DNA of 64,000 nucleotides from JAWKIJ01 sp041394325 (GTDB lineage Bacteria; Actinomycetota; Acidimicrobiia; Acidimicrobiales; Microtrichaceae), in NCBI GenBank assembly GCA_041394325.1, contig JAWKIJ010000001.1:186001-250000 (forward strand). The letters are read 5' to 3'. Made by a program: the position numbers and the translations under genes. Shown here one piece after another: positions 17,707 to 27,958 of this stretch. Within the stretch, counting starts at the first letter, position 1. Each line of letters opens with the position of its first letter. Under the pieces are notes generated by a model. That model had not been told where the DNA came from, did not search any database, and was given only the letters and a program-made list of their open reading frames with translations.

Positions 17707-19422
17707 TCAGGTGCCGATCGGTGTGAGCAGGCCACGGCGGTGCCGGTCTCGACAGGCAGCCCGCTGCAGCTTGCCCGACGAGGTCTTGGGCACGGTGCCC
17801 GGCTCGACCAACACCACCTCTCGTGGAGGCACCCCGATCTCGTCGGTGACCACCCGACGGATGGCGGCCGCGAGTGTGGCGACGTCGCTCTCGCGCGTCT
17901 CCGCGACGACCACGAGGTGTTGCACGTGTCCGCCGTCGTCACCGAACGCGATCACGTTGCCGGTGCGAACGCCCTCGACCCGACCGACGATCGACTCGAT
18001 GTCGTGAGGGTGGATGTTGCGTCCACCGATGATGATCACGTCCTTGATCCGACCGCACAGCACCAACTCGCCGTCGACCATGTAGGCGAGGTCACCCGTC
18101 CGCAGCCACCCGTCGGGGATCAACTCGTCGGTGACGTCGGGACGTTCGAAGTAGCCCGCGCACACCGACGAGCCGCGGATCCACAACTCCCCCACCCGGC
18201 GATCCTCCAGAGGTCGGCCGTCCGGGTCCACCACGCGTAGTTCGAGGCCGGGGATCGCCCGTCCCAGGAACGCGAGCCGCCGAGTGGCCCGCTCGTCGTC
18301 GCCATCGCGCACCCCGGAGGCACTCGCGGAGCGGTCGCGCTCGACGGGCACGGCGAGACCCTCCGACGCGAGTCGATCGGCGTCGACCACATCGATGCGA
18401 AGCCCCGAGCCCGGGGTGGGGAAGGTTCCGGCAATGCAGAGCTCGGCCATTCCGAACGCGGGGAACGCCGCCTCCGCCGGCATCCCGAACGCCGCACCCG
18501 CCTCGAGGAACGCGGCAAATCCGTCGGTGTCGATGGGTTCGGCCCCGTTGAGGCAGATCCGTAGCCGCGAAAGGTCGAGGCCTTCGGCACGCCGGAGGGA
18601 GCGGGTCGCCAGCGCGAAGCTGAAGTTGGGTCCGGCCGTGATCGTGCCGCCCAGATCCGACACCCACCGCATCCACCGCGCCGGCCGCGCCAGGAAGTCC
18701 TGCGGTGCCCCCTGGGCCAGACCGGCGCCGGTGGTCATCGGGATGGTGAGCAACCCGATGAGCCCCATGTCGTGGTAGAGCGGAAGCCACGACACGACCA
18801 CGTCGTCGGTGGTCATCTCGGCGGCGCGCCAGCAACCGTCGATGTTGGCCAGCAGTTGGCGGTGCGTCAGCATGACACCCTTCGGATCGGAGGTCGATCC
18901 GCTCGTGAACTGCAACACGGCCAGGTCGTCGGGATGCAGCGTCGGTCGCTTCCAGTCCGCGGCGGTGTGGGCGGCCTCCCCGCCGCGGGAGGTGGAGGTC
19001 AACTCCTGCAGCGCGACCATCGGAGCGTCCCCTTCCACGGGGGTGACGAAGTCGATCAGCTGCTCGTCGACCAGCACGAGAGCGGACTCCGAGAAGCGGA
19101 TCCGCGCCCTGGTCTGAGCCACGAAGGCGTCGAGTGACGCCATCCGCATCGGCAGCGGCAACATGACGAGGACGCCGCCGCACAGCCAGACGGCCTGGAT
19201 TGCGGTGACGAGGTCGCGTGTGGTCGGTCCCATCAACGCGACATGGGAGCCCTCGCCGACCCCCCGATGCTGTAGCGCTGCGGCGAGGGCGGCGGCGTCC
19301 TCGTGCAGGATTGCCCAGTCGACGCTGTCGTAGGCATCCCGGTCGATGAAGGTGACCGGGGCCTCCGAGGTCGCGGCCACCCTCGTGATGCGGTCGACCA
19401 GCGTGTCCGCCGATGTCGTCAT
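17707..19422 (-). CDS. Fatty-acyl-AMP ligase/acyl-CoA synthetase-like enzyme
   Basis: A 571-residue ANL-superfamily adenylating enzyme. The P-loop is LQFTSGSTSDPKGVMLTH, A4 is WLPLYHDMGLIG, A5 lies near FGMAELCIAG, A7/A8 are GWLRTGDLAYMVDGELVLCG and GRNIHPHDIE, and the catalytic lysine is in PKTSSGKLQRAACR. YHDMGL and the domain layout resemble FAAL enzymes, which make acyl-adenylates for polyketide or lipid carriers; CoA ligase activity cannot be excluded. ATG 19422 was preferred because GGGAG lies five to six bases upstream; an earlier GTG at 19470 has no SD. No acyl carrier protein or PKS gene is adjacent. Confidence 0.85.
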   Translation of the reverse strand: MTTSADTLVDRITRVAATSEAPVTFIDRDAYDSVDWAILHEDAAALAAALQHRGVGEGSHVALMGPTTRDLVTAIQAVWLCGGVLVMLPLPMRMASLDAFVAQTRARIRFSESALVLVDEQLIDFVTPVEGDAPMVALQELTSTSRGGEAAHTAADWKRPTLHPDDLAVLQFTSGSTSDPKGVMLTHRQLLANIDGCWRAAEMTTDDVVVSWLPLYHDMGLIGLLTIPMTTGAGLAQGAPQDFLARPARWMRWVSDLGGTITAGPNFSFALATRSLRRAEGLDLSRLRICLNGAEPIDTDGFAAFLEAGAAFGMPAEAAFPAFGMAELCIAGTFPTPGSGLRIDVVDADRLASEGLAVPVERDRSASASGVRDGDDERATRRLAFLGRAIPGLELRVVDPDGRPLEDRRVGELWIRGSSVCAGYFERPDVTDELIPDGWLRTGDLAYMVDGELVLCGRIKDVIIIGGRNIHPHDIESIVGRVEGVRTGNVIAFGDDGGHVQHLVVVAETRESDVATLAAAIRRVVTDEIGVPPREVVLVEPGTVPKTSSGKLQRAACRDRHRRGLLTPIGT

Positions 19423-19528
19423 GTGTGCTCCCGCAGCCGTCGAGCCATGCGTCACGTCCACCGTACTCACCGCTCACGAGAACGCTGTTCGCATCCGAGG
19501 GTGCCCGTCGACCCACGGTCGACAGGCG

Positions 19529-22088
19529 TCACACCACGATGTTGACGAGCCGCGGCGGTCGCGCCACGACCTTGCGGGGTTCGGCGCCGACCAGCGCGGC
19601 GACGACCTTGTCCGATGCGAGCGCAACGGCGACGGCCTCGTCCTCCGCGACGTCGGGTGCGACCTCGACGCGGTCGCGTACCTTGCCGTTCACCTGCACG
19701 ACCATCGTCACCGAGTCGGCGACCAGCATCGCCGGGTCGGCCTCGGGCCAGGACACCTCGTGGACGTGTTCGGCCCCCGAGGGGCCGACACCGGCGCGCA
19801 CCCGAAGCGACCACAACTCGGCCGCGAAGTGCGGTGTGGCCGGCGCCAACAACAGCAACAGCGTGTCGACCGACTCCTGCAACGTCGGGTGGTGCGGACC
19901 GGTCGGGGCCTGTACCCAGCGGTACAGCTCGTTGACGAACGCCATCACCTTCGCAACGGCAGTGTTGTAGCTCCATCGTTCGAAGTCCGCGGTCACGTCC
20001 GCGATCAGTCGATGACGTGAACGGACGATGGCCATGTCGTCCGCGGTGGGCGTGCCCGTGCGCGACGCGCCCCACATGTCGGACCCCGGCACACCTATAC
20101 GCCAGAGCCGGTGGAGGAACCTCAGCGCGCCGTCGACCGACACGTCCTCCCAATCCACGTCGTCCTGAGGCGGCTTCAACCCGAGTTGGGCGAGCCGCAG
20201 GGCATCGGCGCCCTGTGCGTCGAAGTACTCCTCGGGTGCGACCAGGTTCCCCTTCGACTTGGACATCTTGGAACCACCGAGACGGATCATGCCCTGGGTG
20301 AACAGGCGCTTGAACGGCTCACGCAGACCCGCAGGGGCCACGCCGAGATCCGACAGGGCCTTGGTGAAGAACCGCGCGTACAGCAGGTGCAACACGGCGT
20401 GTTCTGCCCCGCCGATGTACTGGTCGACCGGCAGCCATTTGTCGACCTCGTCGGCCCGGAACGGCGCCGTGTCGCTCAGATGGTCGGCGAAACGGAGGAA
20501 GTACCACGACGAATCGACGAAGGTGTCCATCGTGTCGGTCTCGCGCCGAGCCGTACCGCCGCAGCGGGGACAGGTGGTGTGCAGGAAGCCCTCGTGCATG
20601 AGCAGAGGCGACTGGCCGGTGGGGCGGAACTCGACGTCGTCGGGGGCGAGCACCGGCAGCGCCGAATCGGGAAGCGCGACGATGCCGCAGTCGTCGCAGT
20701 ACACGACCGGAATGGGGCAACCCCAGAACCGCTGGCGGCTCAGGAGCCAGTCGCGGAGCCGGTAGTTCACCCGCCGCTCGCCGGCACCGGCCGCGACGAG
20801 CCAGTCGATCGCCGCCACCTTCGCCTCCGAGACGGACAGTCCGTTCAAGTCGAGGAGCGCCCTCGAAACCGGGGGTGGTCGCGGAGTTCACGTGCACACC
20901 GTCGCCGGGGTAGGCCTCGCCCTCCCACCCGTCGGGTCGGCGCACGGTCTCGATGATCTCCAGTCCGAACTCGGAGGCGAAGTCCCAGTCGCGCTGGTCC
21001 TCCCCCGGTACCGCCATCACCGCACCCGTTCCGTAGGTTCCCAGCACGTAGTCCGCCAGGAACACCGGTACGGCCCTGCCGGTGAACGGGTTGCGGGCGA
21101 ACGCGCCGGTCGAGCACCCGCGCTCGGCCAACGAGCGGTCGGTGGAGAGGCGGTCGATGTCGGAGGTGTTCAACGCGCGGCGCCGAAACTCGGCGACGGC
21201 CTCGGTTCGATCGGGGGTCGCGATCCGTTCGGCAAGCGGATGCTCGGGCGCCAGGACGCAGAAGGTCATCCCGAAGCCGGTGTCGGGGCGCGTGGTGAAC
21301 ACACGGATCGACTCGCCGGTGGGGTTCGCGTCGGCGTCGCAGATCGCCATTTCGAACTCGGCACCCTCGGAACGGCCGATCCAGTTGCGCTGCTGGGTGA
21401 TGACGCGTTGGGGCCAGTCGAGGGTGTCGAGGTCGTCGAGCAGCTGTTGCGCGTAGTCGGTGATACGGAAGAACCACTGCTCGAGCTCACGCCGTTCGAC
21501 CATCGCCCCGGAGCGCTCGGCCGTCCCGTCCGCGAGCACCTGCTCGTTGGCGAGGACCGTCTGGTCGACGGGATCCCAGTTGACCGGCGCCTCGGCGCGG
21601 TACACCAGTCCCACCTCGAAGAAGCGAAGGAAGATCCACTGGGTCCAACGGATGTATTCGGGGTCGTGGCTGCGAACTTCGCGCCGCCAGTCGTAGCACC
21701 CGCCGATACGCAGCAGCGAGCTGCGAAGGCGCTCCACACCGGCGTCGGTGAAGGTCCGCGGATGCTCACCTGTGCGGATGGCCGCGTTCTCCGCGGGAAG
21801 ACCGAAGGAGTCGAACCCCATCGGCGACAGGACCGCGTAGCCGCGCATCGTCCGGTAGCGGGTGACGAGGTCCCCGAAGGTGTAGTTGCGGACATGGCCC
21901 ATATGCGCGGCACCCGAGGGGTACGGGTACATGCACAGCACGTAGTAGTGGGGACGCGGGTCGTCGTTGTCGACCTCGTAGGTGCCGTGGTCACGCCAGT
22001 ACTGCTGCCAGCGCGGTTCGATCTCGGTGGGTCGGTAGGGCGGGACCTCGTCGCGTCCCGAGGTGGCTTCCGTAGCGGGCTGGGACAT
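19529..22088 (-). CDS. leuS: Leucyl-tRNA synthetase, frame broken
   Basis: A class I aminoacyl-tRNA synthetase charging tRNA-Leu. The HIGH-type motif is SGAAHMGHVRNYTFGD, the CP1 editing domain is present (TRPDTGFGMTF), KMSKSKGN is intact near 20255, and the C-terminal anticodon-binding and LeuRS-specific domains follow. The frame breaks near 20855. The first part ends with ATTPGFEGA and the second resumes with LNGLSVSEAKVAAIDWL, which would normally follow directly; one extra C explains it. The gene is essential, so sequence error is likely. ATG 22088 has a TAGATT box seven bases upstream and no SD, so its mRNA is probably leaderless. Confidence 0.95.
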
Positions 22089-22095
22089 CCCGTTG

Positions 22096-22101
22096 AATCT
22101 A
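22096..22101 (-). promoter_or_regulatory. leuS -10 box (TAGATT), leaderless start
   Basis: Read on the minus strand, TAGATT is followed by seven bases and then the leuS ATG. That distance fits a transcript starting at or next to the start codon. Confidence 0.55.
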
Positions 22102-22167
22102 GGAGCCTCCCGGCCGCCCCACGCGCTCCGAACCGGCCGCGAGCCGTGGACGAGTCGGTGGCGCTGC

Positions 22168-22173
22168 TAGCGT
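22168..22173 (+). promoter_or_regulatory. tRNA-Ala -10 box (TAGCGT)
   Basis: TAGCGT lies 13 bases before the mature 5' end of tRNA-Ala. This is the usual distance for a short tRNA leader and helps define the -10 consensus in this genome. Confidence 0.5.
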
Positions 22174-22186
22174 TGCCGCCGACCTC

Positions 22187-22259
22187 GGGGCTGTAGCTCA
22201 ATTGGGAGAGCGCTTCCATGGCATGGAAGAGGTAGTCGGTTCGATCCCGATCAGCTCCA
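22187..22259 (+). tRNA. tRNA-Ala (anticodon GGC)
   Basis: A 73-nt cloverleaf. The acceptor stem GGGGCTG pairs with CAGCTCC (one G-T pair). The D arm is GCTC/GAGC, the anticodon stem CTTCC/GGAAG with loop ATGGCAT (anticodon GGC, reading GCC and GCU), and the T arm GTCGG-TTCGATC-CCGAT. The discriminator base is A and no CCA is encoded. A G/C hairpin at 22268-22283 follows. Confidence 0.96.
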
Positions 22260-22293
22260 CAGCGAGGCCCCGGCGACACGGGGGAACCAAGGT

Positions 22294-23139
22294 ATGCGCG
22301 GATGCTCCTCGACCGCCCGTCGTCACGGTCCCGAGCCGGCACGGCTGCTCGGCCGCGTGTCGGCGGTCGCGATGTTGTCGGTGATCGCCTCGTGCACCGA
22401 CGGACACATCCTGGTCGACCACGGTCCCGCACCGGCCACGAGTACGACCGGAACGGAAGTGGTCGCCGCACCCACGACCTCGCCCCCGAGCCTGTCCGTA
22501 CCCGCCACGACCACGACCGGAGTGGAAGTGGTCACCGCGCCCACGACCTCGCCCCCGAGCCTGTCCGTACCCGCCGACGACGGCTACACCGCGGCCCGGT
22601 CGACCGTGGTGGTCCACGTGGTGGACGGCGACACCGTCGATATCGCCGCAGGCGGACGCGTCCGGTTGATCGGGATCGACACCCCCGAGCGCGGTCAGTG
22701 CGGGTATGCGGAGTCGAAGCACCGTGTAGAGGAATTGGTGGCGGGCGGCGGCACGGCGATCGAGGCCGTATCCGGTCGTGACGACCGCGACCGGTACGGC
22801 CGCCTCCTCCGGTACGTCCTCGTCGACGGACGCGACGTCGGCACGACCCTGCTCTCCGAGGGGCTGGCCCATGCCCGCTACGACGGGTTGGACGGATACG
22901 GCGAGCACCCCCGCCAGGCTGAGTACCGGCGGATCGACGCCGCGACACCCGACCGCTGCGGCACCTCGCCGCCCACCACCCGAACGGCAGGCCCCGCCCC
23001 TTCCGGTTCGGAGGTGTACTACGAGAACTGTGCAGCGGCCCGTCGAGCCGATGCCGCGCCGATCCGGCGGGGCCAACCCGGCTACCGCGCCGACATGGAC
23101 GGCGACGGCGACGGGATCGCGTGCGAGACACCGCGTTGA
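22294..23139 (+). CDS. Thermonuclease-Excalibur lipoprotein
   Basis: A secreted nuclease of 281 residues. The N-terminus has a signal region and lipobox-like IASC, so membrane anchoring at Cys34 is likely. A Thr/Pro-rich stalk with a duplicated 23-residue unit follows. The staphylococcal-nuclease (SNase) domain (about 100-210) has VVDGDTVDI, RLIGIDTPERGQCGY (catalytic Arg/Glu region) and DRDRYGRLLRYV (second Arg). The C-terminus is an Excalibur calcium-binding motif, DMDGDGDGIACE. SNases cut DNA and RNA in a calcium-dependent way. ATG 22294 has AAGG close upstream. Extracellular DNA degradation for nutrients or supply to the ComEC route are plausible roles by inference. Confidence 0.88.
   Translation: MRGCSSTARRHGPEPARLLGRVSAVAMLSVIASCTDGHILVDHGPAPATSTTGTEVVAAPTTSPPSLSVPATTTTGVEVVTAPTTSPPSLSVPADDGYTAARSTVVVHVVDGDTVDIAAGGRVRLIGIDTPERGQCGYAESKHRVEELVAGGGTAIEAVSGRDDRDRYGRLLRYVLVDGRDVGTTLLSEGLAHARYDGLDGYGEHPRQAEYRRIDAATPDRCGTSPPTTRTAGPAPSGSEVYYENCAAARRADAAPIRRGQPGYRADMDGDGDGIACETPR
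22447..22575 (+). repeat. 69-bp tandem duplication in the nuclease stalk
   Basis: Two copies of a 69-base unit begin at 22447 and 22516, the second conserved for about 60 bases. They encode TGTEVVAAPTTSPPSLSVPA and TGVEVVTAPTTSPPSLSVPA. The few differences suggest recent in-frame duplication of a flexible surface stalk. Confidence 0.9.
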
Positions 23140-23167
23140 ACGGCCCCTCCGTGAGGTGACGTACACG

Positions 23168-23434
23168 TCAGCGCTGGCTGACGGCCCGCTGGTCGGCGGC
23201 CTGCTTGGTCACGACCGTGGCGGTGCGCTCGAGGAGTTGGGAGAGCTTCGCCAGCTGGCCGCGCACCTCACCGTCCCACTGCGAGCGGAACCGGTCGGCG
23301 TCGGCTCCCTGCCACCATGTGGAGCCGATCTGGGCGGACACCTGCGACTGCATCTGGCCGATCTCGGCTGCCTTCTCCTTGAACTTCGCCGCCAGCCGGT
23401 CGAGTTGCTCGACGTCTGCACCGAGTTGCGCCAT
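23168..23434 (-). CDS. WXG100-family T7SS substrate (ESAT-6-like)
   Basis: An 88-residue helical hairpin protein with the W-x-G turn at STWWQGADADRF in mid-sequence, the usual size and place for ESAT-6/EsxA-type proteins secreted as dimers by T7SS. A strong SD, AAGGAGG, precedes ATG 23434. The canonical YxxxD/E secretion tail is not obvious in VVTKQAADQRAVSQR, so the partner may carry it. The EccC-like ATPase gene lies 100 bases upstream on the same strand. Confidence 0.92.
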   Translation of the reverse strand: MAQLGADVEQLDRLAAKFKEKAAEIGQMQSQVSAQIGSTWWQGADADRFRSQWDGEVRGQLAKLSQLLERTATVVTKQAADQRAVSQR

Positions 23435-23506
23435 GGGATTCCTCCTTGTCCAGTACCGGCCATCCGACCGGCACGACGACCGTACGAACCCCGTCCCGAC
23501 GGCGAT

Positions 23507-23524
23507 ATGGGGGATCTCCCCCCA
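23507..23524. promoter_or_regulatory. ATGGGGGA-N2-TCCCCC motif upstream of the WXG100 gene
   Basis: ATGGGGGATCTCCCCCC lies in the 100-bp gap between the ATPase stop and the WXG100 start. It matches the core of the 36-bp palindrome at 28797-28832 except for the central bases and right edge. Two copies flanking one locus suggest a shared operator. Confidence 0.45.
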
Positions 23525-23534
23525 CCCTTGCGGA

Positions 23535-26500
23535 TCAGCACGCGAGGGCGAGTTGAATCAGCTCGACCCGTCCCCGGCACACGAACTCGCCCCGACCCAC
23601 CGGCATCTCCCGTCGGGGACGCCTCGACAGGCGTACCCCGAGCAGGTCGCCGTCGAGGTCGATGTCGGGCTGCAACAGGATCCCACGCCGCTCACGTCGG
23701 AGCCGGTGCACCACCCCTCCGTAGGTCGAGCGCGCGGGCTGGGACTCCGCCGCCACGACGAGCCGTAACGGCAGTGTCCGGGTCCGATCCGCCAGTTCCT
23801 CGAGGAACTCGTCGACGGCGGCGTCGAGTTCCGTCGCGTCGTCCACGAAGACGACGGTCGCGATGCCGCGTTCGGCGTCGGCGAGCACCTCGCGACCACA
23901 CTCGAGCATTTCGACCGGGTTTCCGATCACCTCCGCCGTCAGGCCGACGGCGCTCAGCGCACGGTCGAGGCCGGCGACCGGCGACCACCACGTCCGTCGC
24001 GGTGCCTGCCCGGTCGCCTCACCCGAGGCGAGGGTCCTCGCGATCGTGGCGAGGGCGTTGGTGCGGCCGCTCCGCATCGGGCCCAGCACCAGGAGGTTTC
24101 CGTCGGCGAGGTCGACCCGGGCCGGAGCGAGGGTTCGGTCCGACAGGCCGAGTACCGCCTCCCAGGGGTCGACCGTCCGCCCCGAGCACAGGTCGTCGGC
24201 TCGTACGAGCCTGGGCAACACCCCTGTAGCGGGGGCGCGGCGCCCGAAACGGAGCACGTCCCGGTGGCCGAACGCTCCCCAGGCCGCGGCATCGTCACCG
24301 TCGGCCACGGCGGCGAGCTGAGCGACCGTCCCGTCGACGACGACCCTTCCGGGGATCGAGGAGGAGTCGAGCGTCAGCGCCGCGCCGGATGCCGCGGAAA
24401 CCGCCGCCGGTGAAGCGGGATCCACGCCGGCGATCACCAACGACGAACCGTGCCCTCCCTCGCGGAGCAGCCTCCGCAGGACCGACGAACGAAGCCCGCC
24501 GTCGAGGCGATCGGCGTATTCGGTCGACGCTCCCAGGTCGGCCACCACGAGGAGATGGACCTCCCCGCCCGGTCCGGAGGAGCACCGCTCGCCGAGCGCA
24601 TCGATCACGCGCGCGAAGCGTTCCTCGTCGTCGGCACCGACGACGGTCCCCACCTGGGCGAGGTTGGCCAGGACCCCGAGCGAGCCGTGGTGGTCGTCGA
24701 GCACGTCGACACGCACCGCCTCGGGGGACCGGCCGACGGCGGCCAGGCCGACCAGACGGCGGATCACCTCGACGTTGGCCCGGTGACCGCCACGCACGGC
24801 GACGGATCCCGACGTCGACGGATCCCACCACCAGTCGGGTTGGCGTTGCGCATCGAGGTCGTCGAGTCGTCCCAGCCATACGGGTTCGGCATTGCCCGGC
24901 GACTGCGACGCCTCCGCTGCCGGCGGCGCATCGTCTCGGTGGAGATCGGGGTCCAGGGCAGGAAGCCACGGCACGAAGCCCGCACCGTCACCGTCGCGCA
25001 CCCGATGCTCGGCGTCGACGCCGATGTCGAGTTCGACGATCGCACCGATGAGCGCGTCGAGCTCGGTGTCCGCGCCCGCGCCGCGCTCCACATCCCCGTC
25101 CGCCCTACCGAGCTCGAACGGCCCGACCGTCACGTACGGATCCACGTCGCCTACGGGGGCGGGCCCGCCCCCGTAGGCGATCTGCGCCTGGACCGCCGCC
25201 TCGTTGCCACATCGGAGCACCGCGCGACCCACCTCGTGCCGGGGGATCCGGGCCGCGTCGGCCACCCCGATGACGTCGTGGCTGTCCGCAGCCGTCGCGA
25301 CCCGCAGCGCGATCCGCTGGTTGACGTTGGCGGCGATCTCACTCGACAGCACACCGGCCGGACGCTGGGTCGCCAGGACCAGGTGCACCCCGAGGGATCG
25401 GCCTCGCCGGGCGAGATCGACGATTCGCCGATCGAAGTCCTCCACCTGCTGGACCGCTTCCGCGAACTCGTCGATCACGACGACCAGGTTCGGCGCCGCC
25501 TCGACGGTCGACGCGCCGCACGCCGCGAGTGCCTCCCATTCACCCAGATCCTTCGCCCCTACCCGGGCCAACAGCCGCATTCGACGATCGAGCTCGGCGC
25601 GAAGCAAACGCAACATCCTCTCGGTGTCGCCGTCGAGATCCGTGAGAAGGTCCACGGTGTGGGGCAATGCCTCGCACCGCCCGAACGCGGCACCTCCCTT
25701 GAAGTCCACCAACAGGAACCTGACCCGACCCGGTGGGTGCACCGCTGCGAGGGACACGATCAGGCTCTGCAACAGCTCGCTCTTGCCGGCACCGGTCATA
25801 CCGGCCACCACGACATGGGGTCCGTCGCGTCGGAGGTCGAGCTCCACGACCCCGTCGCGGCCGACGGCGATGGGAGCGACCAACGGTCCGATCCCTTCGG
25901 GGACGGACCGCCCGAACCCCTGCGCCCTGACCGCCTCGACGAGCTGGGTGGGCAGGAGAGGTTGGTCCGGAGGCAACTCGACCCCGGCCCAGTCGACCAG
26001 CATCGCCCAGAGGGACACCGTGGGAGGGATCGATCCACGCCCCTTGCCGACCTCGGAGGCATCGAGCATCGGGGCGAGCGCCCTCGCCCACCGGGTTGCG
26101 TCCTCGTGTGTGACACGGTCGACACGATCGAGTTCGAGGCGGGCACCCCGCTCGCTCATCGTCGCCGTCGCCCCGCTGCGGGCGAGGAGCGTGCAGGTCT
26201 GCGGAGGTGCCTCATCCGCGGCGTCGCACAACCAGACGACGATTCGTCCGTGCGCGGCGTCCCCCGACCCAGCCGGCTCCCCGGTCTCACGCCATGTGCC
26301 CTCCAGGAGTGCGTGACGCGTACGCGCGTCGAGCACCGACGGGTCGGCCACGACCACCAGGGACACCCGAGTGGCCGTGGCCTCCAGGTCCTGAACCAAT
26401 CGCGCGAGGCCCGCCGCCTCGGCGACGAAACGCTCCGCCGCGGTGTGTCCGTCGTGCTCGGTGGGCAACCACTTGATCCACTCCCATTCGCCTCGCCGTT

Positions 26501-27958
26501 GCTCACTCCCCACGACCCAGGTCCGACGATCCGGTGCCGGGACCACCGTGACGAACTGCAGGACCAGCGCGGCCGCCACCGAGGACCGCCACGACGTTTC
26601 GCCCGCCACGGCGATCACCGTCGATTCGGCGCCGACCGTGACCGGTGCACCGTCGAGCACCGCGGCGCGTGCCGTGGCGGCCGCGACCGCCTCGGCGGTC
26701 CGCTCACTCGGCTCGGGACATCCCGCGACGACTTCCACGCCTGCGGCGACCGGACCGGTGCCGACCCGTAGCCGGAGCGCGCCGGCGGGACGCACCCCGA
26801 CCCTCGGGTCTCCCTCGAAAAGCCGCGCCGACCGCTCGTCGGGGCACGGGTAGCACTCCTCGAGCCGCGAACGGACGGCATCGGCGTGTGACGTCGCCGC
26901 CTTCCGGCGCTCGACAACGGACCCGACCCACGCCTCGAGGGCGGCCTCGTGCTCGCGGCGGTTCCGGCGACGATGCTCCCAATGTCCACCCAGGACCATC
27001 AGCGGACTCATCAGCACGAACGCCGCGGTCACCACCATGTACACACCGCCCATGGCTCCCGGCAACCCAACACCCACGCCGATGATCGCCGCCGCCATCA
27101 GCAGCGGGACGAGCCATGCCGTCACCTCGAGGTGCGGAGCCGGACCGGGCTCGGGTTCGGCGGGTATCACCATGAGGTGCGTCCCTGGTTCGGGCGCCAG
27201 GTCCGGGGGCCGGAGAATCCTCAGGCAGCGCCGGGAGATGGGTGACGCGGCGGCCCTTCCCTCCGCGGCGACGTCGGAGGAGGTGGCCCCGGCAACCCGG
27301 CCCGCTGCCGGCTCCCCACGCGAGACGACCAACTCAACACTCCCGACGCCGACGACGTCGCCCGCGCGTACCGGGGTCGGCCGCTCGACGCGAACACCGT
27401 TCAGGAACGTGCCGTGGCGGGAGTCGTCGTCGCGCAGCAGCGCCCCGTTCCCCTCCTCACCCGAACCGTCGAACACCACGAGGCTCGCGTGTCGCCGCGA
27501 CGCCGCCGCGTCCTCGACGACCACGTCGTTGCAGCTCCGAGCACGTCCGATCCGGTGGGCCCCCGGCCCCAATCGCATCGGGGCGAGCACGGCGGCGTCG
27601 GCGGCTCGCGGCACCAGCGCCCAGGCCTCCTCGGGTAGCACGGGGAACCCCGAACGTCCACTGTCCCGGCCGGGCCGCGCTCGGAGACGAAGGACGATCG
27701 AGTCCCCGTCGCGCAGGCCCAGCGCTCCGACGGCTTCCTCCGCCGCTACCACGACCGCGCGCCGTCCGCCGGGTCGATCCGCTCCACCAGGGCCCACCCG
27801 CGGCGCTCCTCGACCCCGACGAGTCGGTCGGCGATCGCGTCGACCAGATCGCCGACGAGCGCGTCGGCCCGTATCGCCACGACCACGTCCCCGACCTCGG
27901 TCGGCGCTCCCGCGCCGGGCACCTCCACGGCCACCGCGACGCGAACCCCGGTCAACAC
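23535..27958 (-). CDS. eccC: EccC/EssC-type T7SS ATPase with ubiquitin-like and FHA N-terminal domains, frame broken
   Basis: About 1,475 codons after frame correction. Residues 1-88 resemble the YukD/EsaB ubiquitin-like fold, ending LGLRDGDSIVLR. An FHA domain (about 130-195) has RIGRARSCNDVVV, SRRHASLVVF and HGTFLNGVRV. Two membrane helices (about 280-320) follow. Three FtsK/SpoIIIE ATPase domains come next: the first is intact (GMTGAGKSE near 723, LVVVIDEFAEAV near 827), the second lacks a P-loop, and the third has LGPMRSGRTN with Arg for the Walker Lys and TVVFVDDATELD. This is the motor that drives WXG100 substrates. At 27756-27763 the ubiquitin-like domain changes frame in a GCGCG run. 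GTG 27958 overlaps the preceding stop. FHA-EssC is a Firmicutes layout. Confidence 0.9.

Noticed and set aside
20892..22196. Long plus-strand frame opposite leuS
   Set aside because: No recognisable motif, while leuS signature motifs cover the same bases.
22187..22300. tRNA-Ala as a possible integration site
   Set aside because: No integrase, no direct repeat of the tRNA 3' end and no phage-like genes are seen downstream.
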